DNA of 64,000 nt from Bipolaris cookei (taxonomy: Eukaryota > Ascomycota > Dothideomycetes > Pleosporales > Pleosporaceae). The notes under the pieces were generated by a model. It searched no databases. It had not been told where the DNA came from and was given only the letters and a program-made list of their open reading frames with translations. Position 1 is the stretch's first letter. Every line of letters starts with the position of its first letter. The stretch is from positions 1 through 64,000 of the forward strand of contig NRSV01000094.1 in the NCBI GenBank assembly GCA_002286855.1, given 5' to 3'. Position numbers and translations under genes: made by a program. Of this stretch, positions 55,167 to 64,000 are shown one piece after another.

Positions 55167-56739
55167 ATGCTCTATCATCGTTTGGGCAGCTCGAGGTGGC
55201 ATTCGGTGTATCAAGCCTACTACAGTATCTGTCACCGTCTATCCCAAGGCCCACAGGATAACGATTGTTCTGAAACAGATGCCGCTTCAGCTTGCTTGGC
55301 TAAGCGCAAAAGCAGATGGGGAGCCTAGATCGTTGCTAATAGGGGAAAGATTCTCTCCAGTATCCTGCCTTCATCATGATCAAACGATTTTCTTAGTAAC
55401 AACGTGCATACTCTGTAGACGTGATGTTGAGAAAAAATCTGTATTAGCTCGTCTACCTATTCAAACAATTTACCATACTCAATATCGCCGTTGCCCGTGC
55501 CTCAACCACACTAACAGTCTCTAGCCCCTGGCTTCGAATACGGTCAAATCCTGGAACCACGTCACTCGTCTACAGAGCCTACCCATTGCCATCAATGTCG
55601 AAACCAAGAGCACTATGAAGTCGTGGAAAGACGGCAAACAATAAATTGGGATCTGGACAGAGGCGTGGCTGCGGCGATACGAGATGATAGCTCCATAGAT
55701 ATGAACGGCTAGTATGAATGCGTGCAACATTGCTACTTTCATTCAACGCTGTAACAAGACGAGGAAAGCCTGCCTGCAGTTCGTGCGTGTCGCCCTTTCA
55801 GGGCTAAACTCTATCTGGAAGGTGACACATGGTAGCACTTAAGCTCTGGTGACGATCACATGCTGTGAGCGTTAGGATAGGGAACATATCAGGTCTTCGG
55901 TCACCACTTCCTCTCAACATTCTCACTTGCGTCCAACGAGGGTCTCTAGGAGGGACACCAGCCCCTCAATCCGAAATGTGGCACTATGTGATGCTAACCT
56001 AATGTGGGTATTGCGACAGCCCATGTTCGCAAATAGTCGAATACAGATAAGCTTGTTGTCTGACAGATAATAAGGCTTAGCATCAGCGCTGATCCGTCAG
56101 CGTACGCGCACGCTAGGAGGGTAATTCACTCGCATAAGCCATCTTCGAGAGTGGCTGTAACTTTCTTCTTCTATGCTCGCCTGCTATGGAAACGGCCAGT
56201 GGTATGAATGCAATGGTCGATACATACATAGCAGCGATTGCAGTGCAGAAGTGGCCGAACCCGGGTCGTATGGCTGCTGCGACCGTCCTGCGCTACAAGC
56301 GAGGCTGACCGCGATAGGACTCGATCCTGACCGTAAGCATTTTGAAGGGTCTGTGGGCTCAGCGCACGATATGAACTGTGCCGCAGTGGCACGACTGCTT
56401 GCCAGTAAGCAACCGACGGATCCTAAGCGAACTTCCCAATACACTCTCATGCAGTCGCAGCTTCCGGTTTCTGTGAGCAGACGACCTTTAATCCCACGCT
56501 AAGCCTCTATCGCTTAGTGGTGATCTTACCCAGATAGTACTAGTTCGTGCCAGCAATGCCATTGGTCGATCTGCTTCCAGACGCTCAGACCAATCAATGT
56601 GTCATATCTATAGAGCCTATTAAGACTTTTCCAGATAAGCGTATGCCAGGCGGATCCATGTCCCGCGTGGGATGACAAGTAAGCCGCGTATACAAAGCGG
56701 AAGCTGCAAATGCATGAGAGTGTACCAATTCGGAGAAGA
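55167..56739. other. Intergenic with one doubtful small ORF
   Basis: No supported gene. A 109-codon forward frame at 56173-56502 has a Cys-containing first half (ACYGNGQWYECNGRY, CSAEVAEPGSYGCC) that superficially looks like a small secreted protein, but it has no signal peptide and no start context. Confidence 0.4.
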
Positions 56740-56930
56740 GGCGTGTTAAGGTAATGAATAAGGACTCTAGATTGGATAATAAGCTATATAAAGAAGTGGG
56801 CAAAAGAAGACATATGGGCTAAGGAGACCAAGACGTAGCATAGGAAGTGTAAAGCTAGACTAGCGTTAGCAGCCCTTTCGGCTCGGCCGCCGGGCGTAAA
56901 TAAATTGTGTGTGTACCGTCCGAACGATGT
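56740..56930 (+). mobile_element. Harbinger second-ORF tail fragment
   Basis: Inverted copy of 22180-22330. Reads LDNKLYKEVGKRRHMG followed by the shared G/C-rich CGGCTCGGCCGCCGGGCGTA and a short TGTGTGTG end. It confirms that this tail belongs to a repeated element. Confidence 0.7.
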
Positions 56931-57083
56931 TCAAAATAGATGCAACTTCTACCTTAGATGCAGAAGACTCGCGCACGTTCAATACACTGCGTTTTATGAT
57001 TATACAATCTCTATAGCGTGAGCTATCAGATAAAATAAGGGAGAGAGTTGGTGTTCGTGGGCATGGCCCGTGCTAACTTAGTG

Positions 57084-57154
57084 TTAGGGTTGCGCTGCCA
57101 GTTGCGCTTAGGGCTACACTTAGGGCTTTACCCCAAGTCAACCCTAAGTTAGGG
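57084..57154. repeat. Cluster of telomere-like hexamers
   Basis: Four TTAGGG (57084, 57108, 57120, 57149) and one CCCTAA (57142) occur within 71 bp, interspersed with other sequence rather than in tandem. Confidence 0.7.
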
Positions 57155-57263
57155 TCACGCCAGGCGCGAGCGGTTCTTAGCAAATTGCTATAGTTATTTC
57201 TTTTATAACTAAAGCCTACTTCCTATTCACTCGCTAAATTATCAGAACCTAAGTCTTCACTAG

Positions 57264-58748
57264 TTATGCGTTATCACGCAACCCGCACATAGCTAGTACA
57301 ACTGCGTCTGAACCTTCTTCTCCATTTACGTCACCCACATATCCGAGCTTACCCTTCCCTATGTTAGTAAGAGCAATAGGAGTTTGCTCTTGGTCTGTAA
57401 TCGGTACAGGATAGAAGACACGAGACTCGATATGTGAGGAGTCGTTTGGCAGGTACCACGCATCCTTGCCCGGTACACCTGCGAGGAAGACAGCTTTCTG
57501 GCTGTAGCTAGGGGGTAGAGATGTGTGTGATGATGTCTCTTCAGTATCGTTTCGATGAACAGTGGTGCGCTGGTACGCTCCGTGCGTCCATGCCAAACCT
57601 GCTTCTTGGAAAAGCCTATCCAGATCTTTGGGTCTAGTCATTGAGCTGAAGTCGCCCATAAGAACGAGTCTACCACCACCACGAACATAGTCAAGAAGCT
57701 TCGCGTAAACAGCACGATGCTGTGCGATGCCACCATCGGTGACCAGAACTGCTTGCGGAGGCTGATCTGCTAGTCTTTGTAGTGCCGACTCCGGTTTTGT
57801 GGCACGATCGAGAGCGGCCACGGTGTTCAGCTTCCCCAAAATTCCCTGGTAGAGCTGATCAAATGGGGAAGCGGTATCAAGAGATACCAGCAGGATACTT
57901 GGCTCATAAGGAGCTGTCACCGACGTTGTGTGAAGCTGTCGAGCAGGCTGAATGGGTGGGCTGGGAGAATGCAAGTCGAAGCTGGCAGCCGCTTTCGCAA
58001 GACGATCGGCAATTTTGTTATGCTCCCTTGGTATATACCAGAACCCAACCTACATAATCTTAGTCTTTGCATACAGTCAACATTAATTTGTGTGTGACAA
58101 CTGACCGTCACATTCTCCGCCTCGAGCGTCGTCACCACGCCATCGAGAGCGAGGAACAGATCTAGATTTGTCGGTGTAGTACCTTTAGCCGTACGCCAGT
58201 TATTCCTCTATAAACGCGATCAGAAGTGTCATTAGAAGCTCTTATCAAATACATACCTTCCATTTCGGTAGCCATTCAGTCATGCCCTTCACAACGTACT
58301 CGGAGTCGGTCGCGACAATCCAAGCAGCGGCTTCGCTCTTGGGATCTTTAGTGTAGGCCTCAGCGAAGAACTGTAGACCTGACTTTGCAGCACAGAGCTC
58401 CGCTCGCTGGTTTGAGCGCAGTGGGAAGTTGTCTATTTTGTCCGTGATGGGTTTAGACAATTGGCTACTATCATCGTTGCCGTATGCTACACCAACTCCT
58501 GCTTTTGCCCCAGGTCGTCCGTTGTTTGTACACGCCCCATCGGTGAAGATTATGCGAAAATGGTGGCAGGGTATAGCCGGTCGATGGCTTTCACGGCTTG
58601 ATAAGGATTCGTTGTTGCATGCGCAGCAATACAACAGGAAGTCATCGCAATGGGGACAGTCCTGGAGGAGTTCTGGTACAGATCTGTCTCTGGTTTTAGG
58701 GCAGAGGATAAGCTTTCTATCATGTATGATATTTTCGTAATGATCCAT
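57264..58748 (-). CDS. RNase H - amidotransferase-like fusion protein
   Basis: Exons 58748-58257, 58207-58106 and 58049-57264 (introns 49 and 56 nt) encode 459 aa. Residues 60-225 are an RNase H fold with all four acidic residues: Asp70 (FTDGAC), Glu117 (QRAEL), Asp148 (ATDSEY) and Asp213 (REHNKIAD). Spacing matches type-1 RNases H. Residues about 235-459 form a class-I glutamine-amidotransferase-like (ThuA-like) domain common in fungal proteins (ILLVSLDT, AVLVTDGGIAQ, GGRLVLMGDFSS, LGYVGDVNGEEGSDAVVLAMCGL), lacking a clear Cys nucleophile. Two N-terminal Cys/His pairs (CPHCDDFLLYCCAC) could bind zinc. RNA:DNA hybrid cleavage is likely; the role of the second domain is unknown. Confidence 0.85.
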
Positions 58749-59072
58749 CTTTGTGAAAGTACTCAGAGCGAAACCAATTCATGGTTTTGATATGGAGTCA
58801 TGGGTGAGAGCGGGGCATCACCTAGATTAGGCGCCAGCGGTTGGCAGATCTCTCGCACCGTTCGAGACGGCCGGCAATACCCGGGTTAATCGCTTGATCA
58901 AGGCGGGGTAATCATATAACCAAAGGCTAACCTCGCTACAAATCTTGCTATTCTAGACGGAATTATATCGTCACAATTAACACCTGTTTGGTACCAAAGT
59001 TTATGATACCACCTTTAGCATTCCATTTACATACTGTTTGTTGATATTACCTTTTCTTATGCGGAGGTCGAC
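58749..59072. promoter_or_regulatory. Divergent intergenic region
   Basis: 324 bp between the start codons of the RNase H fusion and the CxC protein, so it should carry both promoters. No specific site identified. Confidence 0.4.
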
Positions 59073-60122
59073 ATGGCGGACGCGGCAGGAAGAATCAGCA
59101 CACTTCAGGTTCGCTGCACTTGTGGTAAAAGTTTCGAGAATACAGAGACGTACTTAGGGCACAAAAGACTTTGCAGAACCCATCAGAATGGGGAGCATGT
59201 CATTTCTGTGACTCCAAACTCCAGTCAAAGGGCCGCCGCGGTTCCAACTAGAGTTTCAATTCCAGCTTCGACGCCGAAACTTATGCCCTCTGTAACCTGT
59301 CAGTGCAGCAGCAGATTCAAAAACCACAATAAAATTCATGGTCACGAATGTCAACGAGCAGTTTACGAACAACAGGTGAACGCGCGTTGGAACACATTGA
59401 ATTTGACTCGGTACTCAGGATTAAATCAGGGTGCGGGTCCAAAATTAGCGACAGAAAAGCGTCCTATTCCACCTGCGGAAGCCACAGCCCAGAAAATACT
59501 GTGTCCTTGTGGACAGAGCTTCAAGAACGAGAAGAAGCTAGGAAATCATTTGCGGTATTCGAAGACTCATCAGGCAGAAAAATCGGGATCTGGGTCAACT
59601 CCCAAAAGCACTACGCCGGACTCGGTGCCATTCACGGTTTCACATTCACCTTCGACTACAATTTCTTCAGCTTTATGGCCAGTATCAACCACTATCCTAT
59701 CTTCAGTGCTCCCGAAAACTTCACTTATCTCCTGTATCTGCAGCCCTGCTTTTGAGCCTGAAAAAGTCCCTCAGGTACACAAGCGCGACTGTTTATATTA
59801 TAGGCGTCAAGCCGATAAGTCTCTTACTCGAAGCCAACAACAAAATGACTCCTTGGTCTCTTCCTTTGCATCTCTAAAATTGGTTCCTGTGTTGGCGCAG
59901 GCTGAGCCTTTAGTAGCTAGTTTTGCCTGTATGTGCGGTTCTACATCTACCAATCAGAAAGCCCTCGAAAAGCACAAAATGGAAAAGAGACAGCTTGCAT
60001 GGCCGGAAAAAGGCGAGAAGAGAAAAGATATATTCAAGACACCTCGACCGCAGTATCATGAGGATGAGTACTTACGAGATATGTGTGAGGCACTTGCACG
60101 GCAGAGTCATGGTGGAGGATAG
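59073..60122 (+). CDS. Protein with repeated CxC...H/C zinc-finger-like modules
   Basis: Intronless 349-aa protein. Five modules each begin with a Cys-x-Cys pair and end with His/Cys about 12-20 residues later: CTCGKSFENTETYLGHKRLC, CQCSSRFKNHNKIHGHEC, CPCGQSFKNEKKLGNHLRY with a following H, CICSPAFEPEKVPQVHKRDC and CMCGSTSTNQKALEKHK. These look like C2H2 fingers whose first knuckle has shrunk from Cys-x2-Cys to Cys-x-Cys. Linkers are Ser/Thr/Pro-rich. No other domain. Possibly a nucleic-acid-binding or transcription-related protein. I do not know a named family. Confidence 0.75.
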   Translation: MADAAGRISTLQVRCTCGKSFENTETYLGHKRLCRTHQNGEHVISVTPNSSQRAAAVPTRVSIPASTPKLMPSVTCQCSSRFKNHNKIHGHECQRAVYEQQVNARWNTLNLTRYSGLNQGAGPKLATEKRPIPPAEATAQKILCPCGQSFKNEKKLGNHLRYSKTHQAEKSGSGSTPKSTTPDSVPFTVSHSPSTTISSALWPVSTTILSSVLPKTSLISCICSPAFEPEKVPQVHKRDCLYYRRQADKSLTRSQQQNDSLVSSFASLKLVPVLAQAEPLVASFACMCGSTSTNQKALEKHKMEKRQLAWPEKGEKRKDIFKTPRPQYHEDEYLRDMCEALARQSHGGG

Positions 60123-60261
60123 TAGGGAAGAAGCTCGAATAGAAACAGGTCCACAGACGGTATACATCTATGGGACTGCATAGTCTCTCCACTAAACTGA
60201 CGGGTAACGGGCGACGAGATGAAGTGATGATGAGGTGTCTGATAGAGCTTAGGTATCGGGG

Positions 60262-60338
60262 AGGTGCGCAAGGCAGGGTAGAAAGTTTGAGGGTAGGTGC
60301 GCAAGGCAGGGTAGAAAGTTTGAGGGTAGGTGCGAATA
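60262..60338. repeat. 33-bp tandem repeat, 2.3 copies
   Basis: Two exact copies of AGGTGCGCAAGGCAGGGTAG plus 13 further bases at 60262 and 60295, followed by a partial third. It lies between convergent genes. Confidence 0.9.
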
Positions 60339-60403
60339 GACTTGTTGAGCATGACTGTATTTAGATCCCATGTGATGCATCAGGCGACAGGGTAAGCAAC
60401 GCC

Positions 60404-61060
60404 TTAGAAATATCCTTCAATCTCTCGAGAGATTGTTTCCTTCACACAGACCGCCTCATCAAACACCACTCTTGTAATCACAAGGGTGAGTTTCTTCGAT
60501 GGGTCATCATATTGTGGTCCATGAGCCTGAATGAGCACTGCACAAGAGCCACAACCTCTTATAGGGTAGTCAATTTCCGTATGAATTTCACACGGGCTGC
60601 GATAGAGCTTTTCCCCCGAGTATGAACCAAAGAAGCTCTGAACCTCGTTGACTTCGTATCGTTTCTGATTCCAGCGATCTTCAGGTTCATGCTCTGGCAA
60701 TACCTTTACCTCGATGACGGTTTTGATGTCGTCAAGGTAGCGTTTCTTCTGCAGCCAGTCGCGCAGGCCATGGAGAAGGAAGTGATCGGCTTCTGCTTCG
60801 AGTTTGTTGTAGAGTGCGTAGTCAAAACCTGTCTCTTTTGTCCAGTACACAGGGTATCTCGATGGACGTCGCATGAAATCCAAGACATACTGAAACTTAT
60901 TGGGGTCTACGTCAACAAAGTACGAGCTTTCCTCCTGCTTATCGCTGCAGTTCTCCCATCGGGTCAAGAGGTTGCGAAAATACGGAGAAGCTCCAAGTGT
61001 GATCTTTTGTGGTTTGTATTTGCGGCCACCGACATCAAGAACAATTGATTGAGAAGACAT
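60404..61060 (-). CDS. BTB (KCTD/T1-type) domain protein
   Basis: Intronless 218-aa protein. The N-terminal 100 residues are a T1-type BTB domain: VLDVGGRKYKPQKITL, SPYFRNLLTRW, FVDVDPNKFQYVLDFMRRPSRYPVYW and EAEADHFLLHGL. KCTD-like proteins form oligomers and often bind Cullin-3 as substrate adaptors. The C-terminal 110 residues (KVLPEHEPEDRW, EVQSFFGSYSGEK, KLTLVITRVVFDEAV) have no assigned domain. It is transcribed convergently with the CxC protein, with a tandem repeat in between. Confidence 0.85.
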   Translation of the reverse strand: MSSQSIVLDVGGRKYKPQKITLGASPYFRNLLTRWENCSDKQEESSYFVDVDPNKFQYVLDFMRRPSRYPVYWTKETGFDYALYNKLEAEADHFLLHGLRDWLQKKRYLDDIKTVIEVKVLPEHEPEDRWNQKRYEVNEVQSFFGSYSGEKLYRSPCEIHTEIDYPIRGCGSCAVLIQAHGPQYDDPSKKLTLVITRVVFDEAVCVKETISREIEGYF

Positions 61061-61831
61061 GACGAGGTTCAGTGAGAAATGTGATCACGTCGTTAGCGAT
61101 GTTTTAAGCAAACTAGCATATTCCTTACACAAAAGTGTCGCAGCCTATGCAAGGCCGCAGAAGCAATGACTTCAACTGAGCCGAACCAACAAGCCACTAC
61201 AACGGCAACAAGGATGCACTACCTCAGCAAGAAAAAGCAATAGCTATACACCACAGATAAATAGAGATGTTAGATAGCAGAGACAATACATTGAAAAATT
61301 TCTCACCGCACCTCCGCGTGCGACACTGTCCTAACCCAAGATGCGAATGCAAAGCCCTGTCGGACATATCTGCAGCTTCTCCAACATGCTGAATCACATG
61401 GAGCAAGTCGATGTTTCCCCTCTTTCACCTTCGCTACCCTTTTACGGCATTGTACTGCTGTGTCATGATTACAGAGTGCTTACGCTTTTGATTGCGCTCA
61501 CGTGCAGTAAGCAAGCACTGAGGATGTAGCTTGAAACACTGCGCCGCAATCCTTCCAACCGCGCCACAGTCATGTGACGTGCACAGTAATTAGTATGCCT
61601 TGGCACTATTGAGAATATAAGAGAAAGGAAGTATTACGAGTACGCGTATGGATACGTATGTGCGTGTAAGATAGAGTAAGGGGGCTAAAGAGTCGCTAGA
61701 TTAGGATAAGTTACAAGGAGTAGCGAGATGAATTTGCAGGGATAAAACGCGCTATCCGACCATAGTTCCGTTTGGCATATTGTGTAGGATTGAGGATAGG
61801 ATTGAGGATATGATGACGATACGTATTGTTA
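61061..61831. other. Intergenic with diverged repeat
   Basis: No gene. 61610-61790 is distantly similar to 39330-39520. The segment directly abuts the stop of the zinc-finger gene. Confidence 0.4.
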
Positions 61832-62734
61832 TCAGGAGTCATCTGCCCGTGAACAATGTCCCGCCTTACAGCCCTCGCAGTGCTTACTTTCATGGGGCCC
61901 CCTGCTCTGCCCACTAAATGGTGGCAGCTCAACCCTCACGCCTGCCCATCTCTTGAGCCTGTACGCAATCCGCTCCACGTACGATTGCTCGTCCAACTTA
62001 AACCTTCCCAATCGGTCGCAAGACTTGCAACGTTGATTGTACACAATAGCGTTGTATCCATTATGAGGATATCCTTTAATCCAAACTGCTACAACTTGAC
62101 TGCTCCATTGACTCTTTCTGCATCTTTTGTTTTCGCATGTAAACTTTCCCATAACATTCGTCTCATGCTCGGTGCCAAAGTGAGCCTCTGTATCAGGGTT
62201 GAACCATGGTGGTGCTATCGTGGGCACGACGGCCTCGGCAATTTTTTGGTGCAATTCGGGAAATGTGAAGAAAGTCCTTGTCTCCTCTTGCGGCGTGTTG
62301 ATGTGCGCTCGATCGATTTTTGGCGCTACGATAGATGTCTGTGAATCCGGTATAGTAAGAGCTTGCATTTGACTTTCAAGTACTGAGAATGGCAGGTCAA
62401 AGGTTGAGTTTGTGTGGGAAGTGTTCTTTGTTTGCGCGTAACCACTGCGCCGACGGTTGCGTATTGTTGAATGGACATTAGAGGATGTTGAGAATAGCAA
62501 AGGGACGTAGGGAGTAAATGAAACAGGCGTGACGGAAGATTCGGCTGAGTCTTTTCTTGGTTTTCGGTGGGCTGGAGAATCGTCTTGGTGCTGGCCGAGT
62601 GCGTCTAGGCTACAAAAGGAGCGGTTGCATGGCTTACAGCCAAAAGTTTCTGCATGCTTTGGTGAGTTCTCTTCATGTTGGTTTAGTGCTTTCTCGGTGC
62701 CGAAGGTGCGATTGCACAATACACAAAGGCTCAT
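61832..62734 (-). CDS. C2H2 plus 3CxxC-type zinc-finger protein
   Basis: Intronless 300-aa protein. Two N-terminal C2H2 fingers (CVLCNRTFGTEKALNQHEENSPKH in context; CKPCNRSFCSLDALGQHQDDSPAH in context) are followed by a 100-residue disordered linker. Then comes a 3CxxC zinc-binding domain: FTCENKRCRKSQWSS, VVAVWIKGYPHNGYNAIVYN, QRCKSCDRLGRFKLDEQSY and HCEGCKAGHC near the end. The second domain is the one shared with receptor-transporting proteins and many fungal nuclear proteins. Probably nucleic-acid or protein binding; no enzymatic domain. Confidence 0.85.
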   Translation of the reverse strand: MSLCVLCNRTFGTEKALNQHEENSPKHAETFGCKPCNRSFCSLDALGQHQDDSPAHRKPRKDSAESSVTPVSFTPYVPLLFSTSSNVHSTIRNRRRSGYAQTKNTSHTNSTFDLPFSVLESQMQALTIPDSQTSIVAPKIDRAHINTPQEETRTFFTFPELHQKIAEAVVPTIAPPWFNPDTEAHFGTEHETNVMGKFTCENKRCRKSQWSSQVVAVWIKGYPHNGYNAIVYNQRCKSCDRLGRFKLDEQSYVERIAYRLKRWAGVRVELPPFSGQSRGPHESKHCEGCKAGHCSRADDS

Positions 62735-63331
62735 TGCGTGTCCTGTTCAAATCCGTGGTGTATTTGTAGCTTGGGATTGCGGCTACGTGGGAAGTGCCGA
62801 TGATTGCTGAGTTCAGCTTATAATACATGTATCGGAACGAGGTCAATATCTCCTGGAAGTCCTGTGCGACTTTGGAACCAATGGTACAGTGACACATCAC
62901 GCGCTGTGGCTGCATCTGCGAGTTGATTTCTTGGAAGTGCACGCATCAACTGACGCGCAGTGCAACAAGTTCAAACTGCGCCCTACCCATACCAAGGCTT
63001 ACTCTTTACAGGCACTTATCATGGCGATTACGATCTGAGCACATGACCTCTGATTAGGCTGAAGATTTAGGTGCGGGGTTAAGCGGCTAAGCGGCCTGGT
63101 AGGGTGTCGTGTTAGTGCATATGCAGAGATCCTCCATGAACAACGCGTCAATGCGTGGGTGGGATGCTGTTCACGAATGATCATGCACGAACCCAGCACA
63201 AGATGTCTTGAGAACGATCCTGCGTTCAAGATAAAGACTCTTTGTCGCTGACTCCAGCGCCAGTCCAGGGATCCCCCTCCAGATTTTCCTAAGATCCTAC
63301 GGATAGTACCACCCGAACTGCTTCAATTGCG
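62735..63331. promoter_or_regulatory. Divergent intergenic region
   Basis: About 600 bp between divergent starts of the zinc-finger and BTB genes. No gene or repeat seen; promoters of both should lie here. Confidence 0.4.
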
Positions 63332-64000
63332 ATGGCTAAAAAGATCAAGGTCGCGAAAGCAGCCAAAGATGTGCGTCCTCGATTGAAAACAAGGTGAGAC
63401 AGGCTTCCTCCGTTCATGCAAGCACACCTTTTTAAAGCTGACTACATCAGCCTATATACAAGTCCATCTGTTACCCTACACTTTGGTCCTACCCATCAGA
63501 TATACTATCTCCCAGAAGTTCTGCTGCAAAGATTGGAGAATATCCCGAGTCGTGATGCCTGGACTCGCGAGATTTACCTCGTAGATGTTGACGCAAGCAT
63601 TGGTCACGTCTTGATCCACTTCTTGCACACGGGTGTCTATCAGACACTCAACGACGGAGATGTCGAGGGTGCTGAGTACGCCCACAAAACTCTTGTCCGA
63701 AATGAGTTCCAGACAGCTGTGCTTGCTCTAGAAGCTGCTAAGAAGTATAGCGTGCCTGGTCTCCAGGAATTAGCACAAGTCGAGCTGGAGCGACAAGGCG
63801 GGGAAATGTGTTTACGTGACACCGTGCGCGCTATTCGAGAAGAGTCTATTGCAGGGACTTCTGACGAAAATGCGTGGCTTCGAGACTTCGTGTCAAAGAA
63901 AGTTCGATGGACCTTCGAACACGATCGTCCCATGTTATCGACACCAGAATTATTCGAAAACATTGAAAGCCCTACGTTGATGCAATTACTGGCTCAAGTC
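63332..64000 (+). CDS. BTB/POZ domain protein, runs off window
   Basis: Exon 1 (63332-63393) encodes a Lys-rich start; after a 57-nt intron (63394-63450) exon 2 is open to the right edge. The frame reads SPSVTLHFGPTHQIYYLPEV, then YLVDVDASIGHVLIHFLHTGVY, then a helical back-end (FQTAVLALEAAKKYSVPGLQ), the pattern of fungal BTB/POZ proteins of the arthropod type rather than KCTD type. Length and C-terminus are unknown. Likely an oligomerisation or Cullin-3-adaptor module. Confidence 0.75.

Noticed and set aside
1..64000. PKS, NRPS, terpene synthase, tRNA or rRNA genes
   Set aside because: No condensation, ketosynthase, adenylation or prenyl-synthase motifs were seen, and no tRNA cloverleaf was recognised by eye; a tRNAscan or covariance search would be needed to exclude small RNAs.

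Overview
This window reads as nuclear DNA of a filamentous ascomycete (Pezizomycotina, most likely a dothideomycete of the Pleosporales type). The reasons are short GT-AG introns of about 45-65 nt with CTGAC/CTAAC-like branch points, typical fungal families (FunK1 kinase, GT90/CAP10, Zn2Cys6 regulator, berberine-bridge oxidase, 3CxxC zinc finger), and a repeat load of Tad-like LINEs, Fot1/pogo elements, hAT, Harbinger and solo LTRs. Many stops in the repeats fit CpA-to-TpA (RIP-like) mutation. The genus is inference; no ribosomal or mitochondrial marker is present.

Region 0-32 kb is a mosaic of specialised-metabolism-type genes and transposons. A broken LINE ORF1 (0.2-1.8 kb) is followed by a divergent pair, a BBE-type FAD oxidase (2.2-3.7 kb, minus) and a cytochrome P450 (4.2-5.8 kb, plus), which share a 477-bp intergenic region holding a 20-bp minisatellite. 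A 4-kb pile of Fot1/pogo remnants, including a 340-bp-arm palindrome, separates them from an SDR (10.5-11.7 kb), a SnoaL-like protein (12.6-13.1 kb), a Zn2Cys6 regulator (16.2-17.7 kb) and a secreted PAF-acetylhydrolase-like hydrolase (18.2-19.3 kb). A second P450 with a one-base deletion lies at 30.8-32.6 kb. All these genes splice in frame except that P450. No PKS, NRPS or terpene synthase is visible, so a pathway is inferred only from enzyme types and proximity.

Region 19-30 kb holds a Harbinger transposase split by three different solo LTRs, a LINE ORF2 whose 5' end is capped by a MITE, an intact unknown 475-aa gene, a truncated copy of a chromodomain gene, a small SMP-like stress gene and a CYTH (thiamine-triphosphatase-like) gene.

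Region 32-49 kb carries a frameshifted conserved fungal gene, a FunK1 kinase, a GT90 glycosyltransferase, two related ankyrin-repeat genes and a hAT transposase fragment. Region 49-55 kb has a gag-like fragment interrupted by a nearly complete Fot1/pogo element, then an unusual gene that joins an N-terminal chromodomain to a C-terminal maltose-acetyltransferase-type hexapeptide domain; an in-frame TAG follows the chromodomain, and the same TAG is present in the truncated copy at 27 kb.

Region 57-64 kb is gene-dense and almost repeat-free: an RNase H / amidotransferase-like fusion, a CxC zinc-finger-like protein, a KCTD-type BTB protein, a C2H2 plus 3CxxC zinc-finger protein, and a BTB protein that runs off the right edge. 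Two single N bases (1307, 15026) sit exactly at repeat junctions and look like assembly joins.
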